Below, piece by piece: positions 55,591-64,000 of a DNA stretch of 64,000 nucleotides. A model generated the notes under the pieces. The model saw only the letters and a list, made by a program, of their open reading frames with translations. It was not told the DNA's origin and made no database searches. The DNA comes from Adiantum capillus-veneris (taxonomy: Eukaryota; Streptophyta; Polypodiopsida; Polypodiales; Pteridaceae), in the NCBI GenBank assembly GCA_014529385.2, contig CM043953.1:110552549-110616548 (forward strand). The letters are read 5' to 3'. Within the stretch, counting starts at the first letter, position 1; each line of letters starts with the position of its first letter. The position numbers and the translations under genes were made by a program.

Positions 55591-56500
55591 CATTGGGTAG
55601 GGTCGTTGCTCGGTCGTTTCTCGACTGGTTTAGCAGTGCTAATCATGGGAATTATGTGTTTCACCACGGAAGGTGGAACGCCCTGCATATCATGGTATGT
55701 CCAAGAAAACATATCCTTGAATTCTTTGAGAATATGTTTAAGTACAGCCTCTTCAGTCTTAGTAAGGTATGGGGCAATGAAAACACGTTTGGACTCCTCA
55801 CCTGGGTCCACTAATTCTATTTCCTTAACTATCACCGGACCATCATAGACTCCATTACTTCCATCGATAGGTGTTCTTTTGGGCCTTCATGTACACAACC
55901 TTACACTCCTTAGTGGTGTAGGATTTGAAATGCACAGGTACAGGGGGTAAGTTCGTGGGATCTGGTTGTGCCGTGGATTGTGATTTCAATTCTACTTCCC
56001 TTTGTTGTTGAGCTAACTCCCGATTTTGGCGTCTCCTTATAATACGGCTTAACTTTGGCTTCTTTGCAATCTCTAGTTGTGCAATGTCAAAGGGTTGTGG
56101 GCTACACCACATGACACTTTGAAGGTATTTGGCCCAATTATCTACCAAATTTTGATGAGCATCACATGCCCCACATAGCTGAACCATTATGCGGTGGATT
56201 TCTTTAATCTTATCCTAGCACGTACATTTGCTCGATATCGTCGCCTCTTATATCTCTTACTCCTCTTCTAATTTTTTATTTTGGGTTGCTACTGGCATGG
56301 AATCACTGGATTTGTCCTCATTTTGTATCCTCTTCACTCCAAGATACATCGTCATATGATGTGGTACTTGGCCTCGAGGGTTTTGTTTCTTGACTTGAAC
56401 TAATATGCAAGTCAGATTCCCTTTCAAGCTAAGAATCAATTTCTATCAGCGATTCAGTCTCTGAGTCACATTGATCACATCTTAGCTTGGATGTCATTCA
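55590..56500 (-). pseudogene. E protease-RT spacer and RT lead-in
   Basis: The part at 55,590-55,840 (ILKEFKDMFSWTYHDMQGVPP and VVKHIIPM) is the RT lead-in, matching G1's FAWSYKDLKGVD. The part at 55,855-56,190 is basic and Gln-rich and not otherwise recognised. Confidence 0.65.
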
Positions 56501-56839
56501 TGTCTTCAGTCTTTGTATCCTCAAAAGAAATATGCATTGAGCTTAACATATTCATTGGTGCAACCTGCAGTATTTCTTCACCCACAGGTGTTACTCAAGT
56601 TGTTCCTCTATTGCCCCAAGTGTCTATGGTTGCTGCAAGGTGTACCCAATCAATGTTGTCCGACTCGGCCATTCCAGGTAGGACATCCATACAAGAAGAG
56701 TCTCCCCCAATATCCATGTCCTTTTACACGTGTAACGATACTTCAATGGAGCTGAGTGAATTGTGGTGTCTGATCAATTGTCAATTATAAACTTGTTCAC
56801 TAAAGGGTGCACTCGACCGCTTACAAGATCAAGTTGGAT

Positions 56840-57160
56840 GACAGAGTCTTGGAACTATAAGTAGACGTGATTTCTAGACCAATCATATACTATTTTTGAT
56901 TCCCTCATGAAATGACGTCCTAATGACATAGGATGCTTAGAGAAGTCCATAACGATGAAGGTATACCTTATCTTGTCCAAGGACCTTGACCTTGAGATCT
57001 TTCAGCATTTCAGTAGGCGTAACGATAGATCCATTGGCCACTTTTACCACTACGTTTGTGACTTCAAGATGAGGTCTTCCCATAGATTTCCAACAACTTT
57101 TTGCTACAATGCTCACTCTTGCACCACCATCAAGGATTCCCTTCACAGTTAATCCTTTAG
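56840..57160 (-). pseudogene. E first retropepsin relic
   Basis: VKGILDGGARVSIVAKSCWKS holds the D-(S/G)-G-A type active-site block; TNVVVKVANGSIVTPTEM and LKDLKVKVLGQDKVY follow, and a LGRHFMRES block near 56,920 closes the domain. Standard gag-pol protease position. Confidence 0.75.
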
Positions 57161-57203
57161 TAGTGATTGGTAGGGTTGCATTAGATGCATTTCCTTCAAA
57201 GTA

Positions 57204-57480
57204 TTACCCCAACTTGTTAACATGAATTTCAACAATCGAACTTTCATCTAGTTTGGGTTGTGGTTCGCGTTCCTCCTCAATTTGGATTTCATTGGGCCTT
57301 CTCATTTGTGAAAATTGTGGTAGGCCGACTTTTAGTTCTCCATTGAGAAATGTGCGAAGAGCCAAATATAACCCTGGATCCCCGTACAATTTAGACATTA
57401 TAGTGGTTTTGACCTTAGAAGCCAGGAAATTCGTTAATTTGGCAATGTTCAAGGGCACTTTTTGAGATTCTAGTCCATGA
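57204..57480 (-). pseudogene. E linker before protease
   Basis: Readable as DLGHGLESQKVPLNIAKL and GDPGLYLALRTFLNGELKVG, then an acidic part. Position fits the C-terminal gag or gag-pol linker; no domain is recognised. Above ~57,480 the sequence becomes microsatellite. Confidence 0.45.
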
Positions 57481-57499
57481 CCTAAGTCTGGTATGTGAG

Positions 57500-57625
57500 T
57501 GCTCTTTCTTTTGCTTTCATGCATGCATGCATACATACATAAACACACACATACGCATAAATATGCACGTATAACTACACACATAATCACACACATGCAC
57601 AACCACACACACATAATCACTCTTT
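57500..57625. repeat. ACAC/ATAC-rich microsatellite
   Basis: CATG, CATA and CACA words in succession, close to the 5' breakpoint of E. Confidence 0.85.
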
Positions 57626-58240
57626 ATGGTTATGCTTAAGCTTATGGTTATGATAATGACAATGTTTATAGTTCTAATAATACTTTTATTGTTATGCTTA
57701 TGCTTATGGCTATTATGGAGGCAATGGTTACAATTTTGATAATGCTTATGGTTATGGTTTATTTTTTGTTATGCTAGTGATAATGGTTATGGTTTGGACA
57801 ACGCTTTGATGGTTATAGTTATGTTTATGTCTATGCTTTCGATAGTGGCAACGGTTATGGTTTTAACAACACTTATAGTTATGATTTTTTAATGCTTATG
57901 TCAGTAGCAATGTTTATGGTTTTGGCACCCTTTTATGGTCATGCTTATGCTTATGTTTATGGTTATGATAGTGGGAATGTTTATGATTTTGTTTATGATT
58001 ATAACATTGGCATTGGTTAAGGTTATGGTGTTGTTTATGGTTAAGGCAATGTCAATGGCATTGATTTTGTTTAAACTTAAAGGTTATGGTTTTTCTTCCG
58101 GTTATCATTATGGTTATAGTTTTGGGTTTATCTATGGCAATGGTAATGGTTATGGTTATCATGGTTTTGGTTGTTTAGTGTTTCATATTTATGGTCATTT
58201 GCTTAGCACTTCTTTATTGTTTTATGATGCAATCTCAATC
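57620..58240. repeat. Degenerate TTATGG / GGTTATG minisatellite
   Basis: About 600 bp made of TTATGGTTATG, TTATGCTTATG and GGTAATGGTTATG variants. Translated in one forward frame the right half reads Gly/Tyr/Asn-rich (GNGNGYGYHGFG), so it could be a decayed repeat-protein gene or a plain minisatellite. It is not the plant telomere repeat TTTAGGG. Confidence 0.7.
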
Positions 58241-58349
58241 TATCTTAACACAAAGTGCGATTACTTTTGAATTCCTCTTTTGGGCAGAGAGGTTTGGCCT
58301 TTGTTACTGTAACACATGCAGGAACAAATGGCAGTCCTCTTTGCTCAAA

Positions 58350-58552
58350 AAAAAATTATAGGTGTAGGTGTAGGTGTTGGTATGGGCATCTAGGCATCGA
58401 TATACGTGTCAGTATACGCGTCGATATGGGCATCTGTATGAAAAATTATTATATTGACGCGTATACCGACGCTTATATCAACGTCTAAAAATTTTAGACC
58501 CGGTTTATTTGCGTCGGTATAAACGTTGACTTTTACGCGATGTGTTGTAGTG
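58350..58552 (-). mobile_element. Orphan CACTA (En/Spm-like) transposon end
   Basis: On the minus strand it starts CACTACAACACATCGCG and continues with subterminal repeats (CGTCGGTATACGCGTC, GCGTCGGTAT, AACGTTTATACCGACGC). CACTA ends and short inverted subterminal CG-rich repeats are typical of this superfamily. No partner end or transposase lies in the window. The target duplication cannot be tested. Confidence 0.5.
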
Positions 58553-58564
58553 ATAGCCTTTTTT

Positions 58565-58705
58565 TATGACTTTGATTTTGTCATGTTGGATCTCAGTGAG
58601 CTTCATGAAATGCATTTGGTTATCCAAACTGATAGATGCAACATATTGATTGTCAAGATAGACAGTAGATGCTCTAAGCTTAAATAAGTTTCATGCCTAG
58701 ATACT
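58565..58705 (-). pseudogene. Copia RNase H scrap
   Basis: The minus strand reads STVYLDNQYVASISLDNQMHF and KLTEIQHDKI, similar to the Copia block (YCDNQsAi.l..np.fH.RtKHIdI..HfvR). Fossil fragment only. Confidence 0.35.
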
Positions 58706-58834
58706 TGATCAAGTTTTAAATGAGGAATTTTCCATTGTGCAGATGGTTCGACTTCTTCTACGGCTACAAAGAAGTGTGCAAGAGACTTAGTGACTTTAAA
58801 TTGAATCTACTTAAGAATGCCATGGAAATCTTAT

Positions 58835-59042
58835 ATGTATGTGTATGTGTGTGTGTGTATGTTCGTGTGTGTGTGTACAAACATACACACACATATACAT
58901 ATACATACAAACATTACATATTTATATATAATCTATGCATATATTTGTATGTATACATACCTATACATACATGCATTATATACATATATAATGCATGTAT
59001 GCATATATATGTATACACACACACACACACCACACACACATA
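58835..59042. repeat. Compound GT/AT/AC microsatellite (left of LTR-A copy 4)
   Basis: About 200 bp of TGTG, ACAC, ATAC and TATA words. It continues on the other side of LTR-A copy 4. Confidence 0.9.
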
Positions 59043-60462
59043 TGTCATAAAATCTAATATCTAACCAACTCAAATGATTTTCTCATATTAAACCGATCAT
59101 TTAATGTGGGAGAATAAATGGGAACAAGTGTTAGAATATAGACATGTGCTTATGGATCTATCTCAGCACGCGGCCAAGGTAAAGGGGTCCAAATGAGAGA
59201 TGGTATGTCAAAGAGCAAGGCTAGCTAATGGAGCTTAAAGACCTTAGGGTTAGCTTCATTAAAGACCTCCAAAGGTTAGTGTTAAAAGTCCTTTGACCTT
59301 AAGCAAGCTAGGGTTGTGCTTGAGGTGGGAGCCTGCTTGAGGTGCTTGGAGGGGCTTAAGGTGTTCCACAAAGTCAAAGCACATCCCTACACAAGGGGGG
59401 GCGAGCCCTCATTGTACGAGCTAGAGAGAACACACACACACCTTCACACAAGTCAAGCCATGCCTAATGAAGCAACATGGACACATGCCAAGTTCCTCTC
59501 CATGTTGCCCTCATAAGGTGCCTAAAGCCTAGTGGTTGGCCTCTCAAGGGGTCCAATGATAATTTAGCTAATTTAATTAATTGTGTATGTCCTCTCTCTC
59601 AAAGGAAAAAGGGGGCACTTGTCCCAAGGCTAGCATGCTTGTTTGATATGCACTTTGCATGTGATTGGCCAGGTTTGAAGGAGTCCAATGATCTTCCATC
59701 ATGAGCTAGAAGAGGGGATCGACCAAGGAAGCTAAGGGCTAGCTTAGGGGGCATACTCTCTCACACACACGCACACACTCATTGTGTGAGGTGCAAAGTG
59801 CAAGAGCTCCATCTCCTTCTCCAAGCTTATAGAGAAGCTGAGAACCTACACCAACACTCTTGGCTATGGAATGCAAATCCAACCAAGAGCCATGCTCCAA
59901 TGCTTAAGCTTGCCATCTTCTCCATCTTCATTACTATGCTATTATGTATGCTAAGCAAGTAGAGTGATGATAAGTAAGGAACTATTTCTTTTTCCTATGA
60001 ATGTTTTTTCTTCCTCTTCCCTACCCTCATTCCCCGCTAGCTCCTCCACCTCTAAAAGTGTTTGACGACTTGGGATTGAGGCCGGGGATGGTTAATGCTT
60101 TTTTGCAAAGATTATGCTATGCTCGTGATGCATGAAGCGTTCCATCTTCATTTCATCACCTAGGTCACAAGGAACACAAAGATTGTATTGTACCAAGTCT
60201 CTCTTGGTGGGAGAATCTATAATACAAAAGCCTATTGGAGGGGGGATCGTCTCCACATAAATCTGGTCATCGACTGTTGTCAAGTTCTCTAACTCTCTCT
60301 CTTGAAAAAGTATTGTTCATGCCAAGTTAATTAAGTATTATGGTTATCTTGCTACCACTAATTAAATTCACCCTCTATGTTCTCAAAGTAGTCTCACAAA
60401 AATGCTTACTCTAATTCTCTTAATTCTGCTATTCTCAAAGTTCATAGGCCATTTCCATTACA
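59043..60462 (+). mobile_element. Solo LTR-A copy 4, inserted in a microsatellite
   Basis: 1,420 bp, TGTCATAAAATC to TTCCATTACA. No primer site or polypurine tract is beside it. Both flanks are AC/AT microsatellite, so the target duplication cannot be read exactly. The antisense ORF region is at 60,283-60,092. Confidence 0.85.
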
Positions 60463-60509
<47 letters not shown>

Positions 60510-60520
60510 TATACATACAT
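60463..60520. repeat. AC/AT microsatellite (right of LTR-A copy 4)
   Basis: About 19 AC units, then ATAC words. Confidence 0.95.
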
Positions 60521-60587
60521 TATTATTCCCCAACCCTATGATACCTTGCCCTTGACTACAATCTCGTCGTGAATTCCACTAGTAAAG

Positions 60588-60588
<1 letters not shown>

Positions 60589-60669
<81 letters not shown>
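60589..60669. repeat. Compound (TG)n(AG)n microsatellite
   Basis: 17 TG units then about 23 GA units. Confidence 0.95.
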
Positions 60670-60674
<5 letters not shown>

Positions 60675-60955
60675 GCAATAGCCCCTGTCGTAAATCAGTA
60701 ATCTCCACGCTAGTTCTTTCACCTACTTGCATCTCGTGTAAGGCAGAGGGTTGTCATGACAATGCCAACATATTCGGCCCCCTAATTGCGCCCTTGAAGC
60801 ACGTATTCGCTAGTGGAAAAACACACTGGCACCATGTGAGAAAAGAACAAAGATAAAGAGAGAGCATCTCCCTAGATTCCCTTCCATTTTCCATTTTTCC
60901 TCTCTCGTGGGGGATGCACACATACTTACTGGCAAGAAATCCTTTGAGACCTCAT
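60670..60955. other. Intergenic, no gene recognised
   Basis: Between two long AG tracts; no coding or element signal is recognised. Confidence 0.5.

Positions 60956-60956
<1 letters not shown>

Positions 60957-61043
<87 letters not shown>
60957..61043. repeat. (AG)n microsatellite, ~87 bp
   Basis: Uninterrupted AG units. Confidence 0.95.
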
Positions 61044-61045
<2 letters not shown>

Positions 61046-61169
61046 CGGGTACCCTAGGCAGCAAGCTTTAATGGAGACCTCTGTGTGCCTGCCTCCCCCT
61101 CCACGCCCACATGTGTTCCCTAGCTGCTCATCCCCTCTGCAGAAACCACCTGAGCTCCCTTTGCTTAGC

Positions 61170-61171
<2 letters not shown>

Positions 61172-61234
<63 letters not shown>
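61172..61234. repeat. (AG)n microsatellite, ~63 bp
   Basis: Uninterrupted AG units. Confidence 0.95.
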
Positions 61235-61236
<2 letters not shown>

Positions 61237-62299
61237 AATTTGCCTACCCCACCTTCCTCCCAACTCACGACAAAGCTTGTTGTGTGAGAGAGAGAGAGGT
61301 CACCCTTCGGTGTGAGTTCTCTTTCTGTTGCAGTCCCTGTAGGCTCAACAAGTAACTCTCGTGTGACTTCGAGTGCATGTGGGGAGAAGTCGGCAAATAG
61401 CTGCCCACCACCTTTGGGTTGCAAAGAGAGAGGGTTCAAGACATAGAGAGAGAAAGAGATATAGACCAAGTCGCCCTGTGTTTGTCTGACTTCATTGGGA
61501 TAGTTGGCTCCTCTTTCCTGCTTCCCTTGCCGCTACCTGGAAGGCATCGTCTTGCTGATTCTAATGATTTGTTTAAAATCGACCAGACATACACACACAT
61601 ACATGATTATGAAAGGTGGGCATGGGAACTCCTTCGACACCTAGTTCAATTTTTGATGTGACAGATGTTACGGATGTATTTTGAAGATTTTCTACTCTCT
61701 CCAGTTCAAGGGGAGGTATTTTCATCTTGTGTGGATAGTGTCATCCTGTGTGGATAGTTAGGTCTTCATTATGTATGACATGCCCAAGGGGAGGGTTGAA
61801 AGGTGGGTATGGGAACTCCTTCGACACCTAGTTCAATTTTTGATGTGACACATATTACTTAGATGTGTGTAGCCTTTTGAAAAGGCACTTGGAGATATGA
61901 ACTGCTGGATACTGACTGTGAGACCTTTTGTATATAAACACTTCTTTTTTGTATATGAACCAATAATAATATATGCTATAAATATATTGTATGTACACTA
62001 TAATCTATTAAATGTGAGTTTCACTGTTTTTCTCTCTCTCTCTCTACTGTATATAGCCATGGTTTTTTCAAGCTTCAAACCACCTTGAGCTCATTGTATC
62101 AATTGACTCACCCAAACCTTCCAGATTATAATATGCATAATAAATAAATAAAAAATATTTAAAATTGCCGCTGTTTGTGAGCACTATTCGGGAACCTTAA
62201 TCAAATACATAGATAGATTGCAGATTTTAATGATTTGTTAAAAAACGACCAGACCATACACACGCATATATAATTATGCATAATAAATAAATAGTAAAT
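61235..62299. other. Upstream region of the BUD31 gene, with small duplications
   Basis: No coding signal. A 58-bp word (GAAAGGTGGGCATGGGAACT and following) at ~61,611 recurs at ~61,799 with a few differences. GCACTATTCGGGAACCTTAA occurs at ~62,179 and ~62,310. TATA-like words are common (~61,930, 61,975). Confidence 0.6.
62264..62275 (+). promoter_or_regulatory. Possible TATA box of BUD31
   Basis: GCATATATAATTA lies about 150 bp before the first splice donor. Plausible by distance only. Confidence 0.25.
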
Positions 62300-62422
62300 A
62301 ATAAATAAGCACTATTCGGGAACCTTAATTAAGCACATAGACTAACCCGGAAACACAGACCTTGACGCCAAGTTCTGTTTCCTACGCTTCCTACGTTAGT
62401 CGATTCTTGTTCAGAACTTCAG
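62300..62422 (+). other. BUD31 5' untranslated exon (start approximate)
   Basis: Ends CTTCAG followed by GTATGT, a good plant splice donor. The start is a guess from the TATA-like box. It contains no ATG-led frame of note. Confidence 0.4.
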
Positions 62423-62430
62423 GTATGTTT

Positions 62431-62476
<46 letters not shown>

Positions 62477-62752
62477 CTCCCTCCCCCCCAAAGCGCGACC
62501 TCGCTCCCGTGTTCCTCAGAAAAGAACACCCTATTTCACGCAGAAGCTGAACGGGCAAAGCTCCCTACCACAGCTAAACTCTGAGGAAACTTTCTTTTAA
62601 AGGTCGAGTAGCTTTCAGTGTGCTTCACTGGCGTTTTCCAGGTTGCAATTGAAGTTTCTATACGATAGCCAGTGTTCTCATGCCTGTAATGGTGTGGAGA
62701 TATGATTTGCATGCTTTTTACAATTTGTGTAAACCAAATTTTGTTCATGCAG
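62423..62752 (+). other. BUD31 leader intron
   Basis: 330 bp, GTATGT at the left and TTTTGTTCATGCAG at the right, both good plant splice signals. It carries a (CT)n run at 62,435-62,473 near its 5' end. An intron in the 5' leader just before the ATG is common in plant housekeeping genes. Confidence 0.5.
62435..62473. repeat. (CT)n microsatellite in leader intron
   Basis: About 19 CT units directly downstream of the splice donor. Confidence 0.95.
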
Positions 62753-62754
62753 GG

Positions 62755-62848
62755 ATGCCTAAGGTGAGGACCAGTCGCGTTAAATACCCCTCTGGATGGG
62801 AGCTGATCGAGCCTACTCTCAGAGACCTTGAAAATAAAATGCGAGAAG
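62755..62848 (+). CDS. BUD31: BUD31 (G10 family) splicing factor, first coding exon
   Basis: Encodes MPKVRTSRVKYP, then SGWELIEPTLRDLENKMRE, 31 codons plus one base. This is the highly conserved N-terminus of BUD31/G10, a nuclear zinc-binding protein of the activated spliceosome that contacts the U6 snRNA and the Prp19-related complex. The full protein is about 145 residues; the next residues in all known plant copies would be A-E-N-D-P-H-D-G. The exon ends GAAG, followed by GTTGGT, a splice donor, so the intron is phase 1. The acceptor TTCATGCAG directly precedes it. The remaining exons are not found to 64,000, so the next intron exceeds 1.15 kb or the gene is cut. Start chosen because this ATG opens the conserved sequence. 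Confidence 0.8.
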
Positions 62849-63824
62849 GTTGGTTGTCTCTATGCCAATTTCTTACTATCTCTGTTATGTGCGGAGTTGA
62901 GAAAGGCTTCTTATTGCTCGGATTTCTCAACCACAGGAACTTGTCAAGCAAGCAGGCAGACGAGCTAGTGTTCTCCACTCTAGATTGTTCATACATTGGG
63001 AGAAAAGAATGTAACAAAAGATGCTTTTTACAGAAGGCCCAGAGTGAATGCTATCACTTTGGTCCACTGTCAAGAACTAGAATCTCTTCTAGGGATATAT
63101 AATTTATTCGGGATTTTCAACCATACTGGGAAAGTTACATTACGGAGAGAACGATCTGTTTATTGGATTGAAGATGGATATGTTTGCTATCACAAAGTAG
63201 CAACCCCACTGAGACAAAGAATAAGACAGGAGTATGAGAATTCTTCTTAGCAGATATAGCTTTCAGCTTTGCTTGGACCTTCATTGCCAACTTTAGATTA
63301 GGGTTTGTGACACTTTGCCACCTCTCGTAGACTTGTTAGCAGTTGATTCTGTATGTGTTTTGCATTTAAGGGCTCCTTCATGAAGCTAAGAAGTTGAATA
63401 AGACAGGAGTATGAGAATTCTTCTTAGCAGATATAGCTTTCAGCTTTGCTTGGACCTTCATTGCCAACTTTAGATTAGGGTTTGTGACACTTTGCCATCT
63501 CTCGTAGACTTGTTAGCAGTTGATTCTGTATGTGTTTTGCATTTAAGGGCTCCTTCATGAAGCTAAGAAGTTGATTTGTGCGACTTCCAACTACCGCTTG
63601 AAATCCACAATAGCCAAGTTGGGATCAGGGTTCTTTATAACAATACCCTCTTCTGCGGGTTCTCTTGCGATGAGCACGCGAGCAGCTCTCAGCCGGCCAA
63701 CGGTATCAATGCAGGGGTGTGCAGGCTGTGTGTGAGCTTTTTCTAGTGGCCGTAGAAGCATCCACCGATCGTTAGAATTCGGCCCCCTCCTCAGTCAGCG
63801 AGCAACAGTTCATCACGCTGTGCA
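62849..63824 (+). other. Probable BUD31 intron 2, beginning
   Basis: Starts GTTGGTTG. It contains a 177-bp tandem duplication (63,219-63,573) and no recognised exon. An open frame at 62,996-63,250 reads protein-like (SVYWIEDGYVCYHKVATPL) but matches nothing I know. Confidence 0.4.
63219..63573. repeat. Tandem duplication, 177-bp unit, two copies
   Basis: GAATAAGACAGGAGTATGAG starts at 63,219 and again at 63,396. The two units differ at about one base (CACCTC against CATCTC), so the duplication is recent. Confidence 0.9.
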
Positions 63825-64000
63825 ATGGATCTGCTTCGCGCCCTCTCTTCCCTCAGAAGAGAGGGCGCCGGTCTTTGGGGCCAATGCGTCTTTGCTCAGA
63901 ACTCCGCCAAGTCGTGTCGACTACTCTCAAGTTGTGTTGCCAAGTGTGTGATCTCTGTGTTCCTGTCCGATCCCTTGCTGGAAGCAATTACATGGGGCCA
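63825..64000 (+). CDS. Possible gene start, open to window edge
   Basis: ATG at 63,825 opens a frame of 58 codons that runs off the window (MDLLRALSSLRREGAGLWGQ, then Cys/Ser/Lys-rich). The sequence is GC-richer than its surroundings. The N-terminus has Arg, Ser, Ala and Leu and no acidic residue except Asp2 and Glu14, which would fit an organelle transit peptide. Against it, the frame lies in what may be a BUD31 intron, and a 13-bp hairpin covers its start. No family is recognised. Confidence 0.25.
   Translation, partial: MDLLRALSSLRREGAGLWGQCVFAQNSAKSCRLLSSCVAKCVISVFLSDPLLEAITWG
63838..63868. other. Perfect 13-bp inverted repeat (hairpin)
   Basis: GCGCCCTCTCTTC, five-base loop CCTCA, then the exact complement. 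GC-rich and stable. There is no T-run after it, and this is not a bacterial genome, so it is not called a terminator. Confidence 0.7.

Noticed and set aside
57620-58240. Interstitial telomere repeat
   Set aside because: The units are TTATGG/GGTTATG variants, not TTTAGGG or TTAGGG.
51866-60462. LTR-A copies 3 and 4 as the two LTRs of one element
   Set aside because: Same orientation, but no primer site after copy 3 nor polypurine tract before copy 4, and copy 3 has its own AGTA duplication inside LTR-D. They are separate solo LTRs.
62996-63250. 84-codon open frame after the BUD31 exon
   Set aside because: No recognised family; it lies in the probable intron, starts at no conserved context and ends within the tandem duplication.
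63591-63761. 56-codon minus-strand frame ending in IVDFKR
   Set aside because: Reads smoothly (RVLIAREPAEEGIVIKNPD) but is short, has no recognised family and no supporting context; could be chance or an exon of an unseen gene.

Overview
The window reads as nuclear DNA of a land plant with a large, repeat-rich genome. About 95% of it is nested, decayed LTR retrotransposons of plant Ty3/Gypsy type (with tRNA-Asp-type and initiator-Met-type primer sites and chromodomain integrases) plus a Copia remnant. It also holds long CT/AG/AC microsatellites, and at the right edge one recognisable host gene start, the splicing factor BUD31 (G10 family). A fern is my best guess, from the long CT/AC tracts and the mix of Gypsy lineages; a gymnosperm or other plant is not excluded. 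I see no bacterial operon, CRISPR array, rRNA or tRNA gene.

Layout. 1-~10,550: Gypsy element G1 (+), 5' end outside the window, ending in a polypurine tract and 3' LTR. ~10,560-11,830: a ~285-bp satellite whose units share a near-perfect 24-bp palindrome; a second short array lies at 44.6-45.25 kb. 11,930-12,800: an Athila/plant-transposon-like ORF relic. ~12,900-14,264: Copia remnant (-). 14,265-40,431: Gypsy element H (+), whose leader is split by element B. B occupies 15,100-30,909 on the minus strand with LTR pair A and a 5-bp target duplication, CAATG. Inside B lie chromovirus fragment F (16,346-17,669) with its 2.76-kb LTR-D (to 23,021), a solo LTR-C within LTR-D (19,491-22,076), and minus-strand chromovirus J (23,022-28,234). 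40,432-43,012: the 3' half of Gypsy element K. ~46,000-57,480: Gypsy element E (-), whose reverse transcriptase region is interrupted by a solo LTR-D (50,008-55,226), itself interrupted by a solo LTR-A (51,866-53,440). 57.5-60.5 kb: a TTATGG-type minisatellite, an orphan CACTA end, a Copia scrap and another solo LTR-A set in an AC/AT microsatellite. 60.5-64 kb: microsatellites and the BUD31 5' end.

Insertion order can be read from target duplications: H, then B in H, then J and F/LTR-D in B, then LTR-C in LTR-D; separately E, then LTR-D, then LTR-A. Hand comparison of LTR pieces gives about 7% divergence for H and about 5% for B, consistent with this order.

The most unusual content: (1) the palindrome-bearing satellite; (2) G1, H and E each carry a second retropepsin-like domain and a tail with W-(V/I)-P-K motifs near the 3' end, downstream of integrase where integrase is present, while H has no recognisable RT or integrase; (3) a 56-codon ORF ending near a GT splice-donor-like site, kept open in both LTR-D copies; (4) an antisense ORF kept in all four LTR-A copies.
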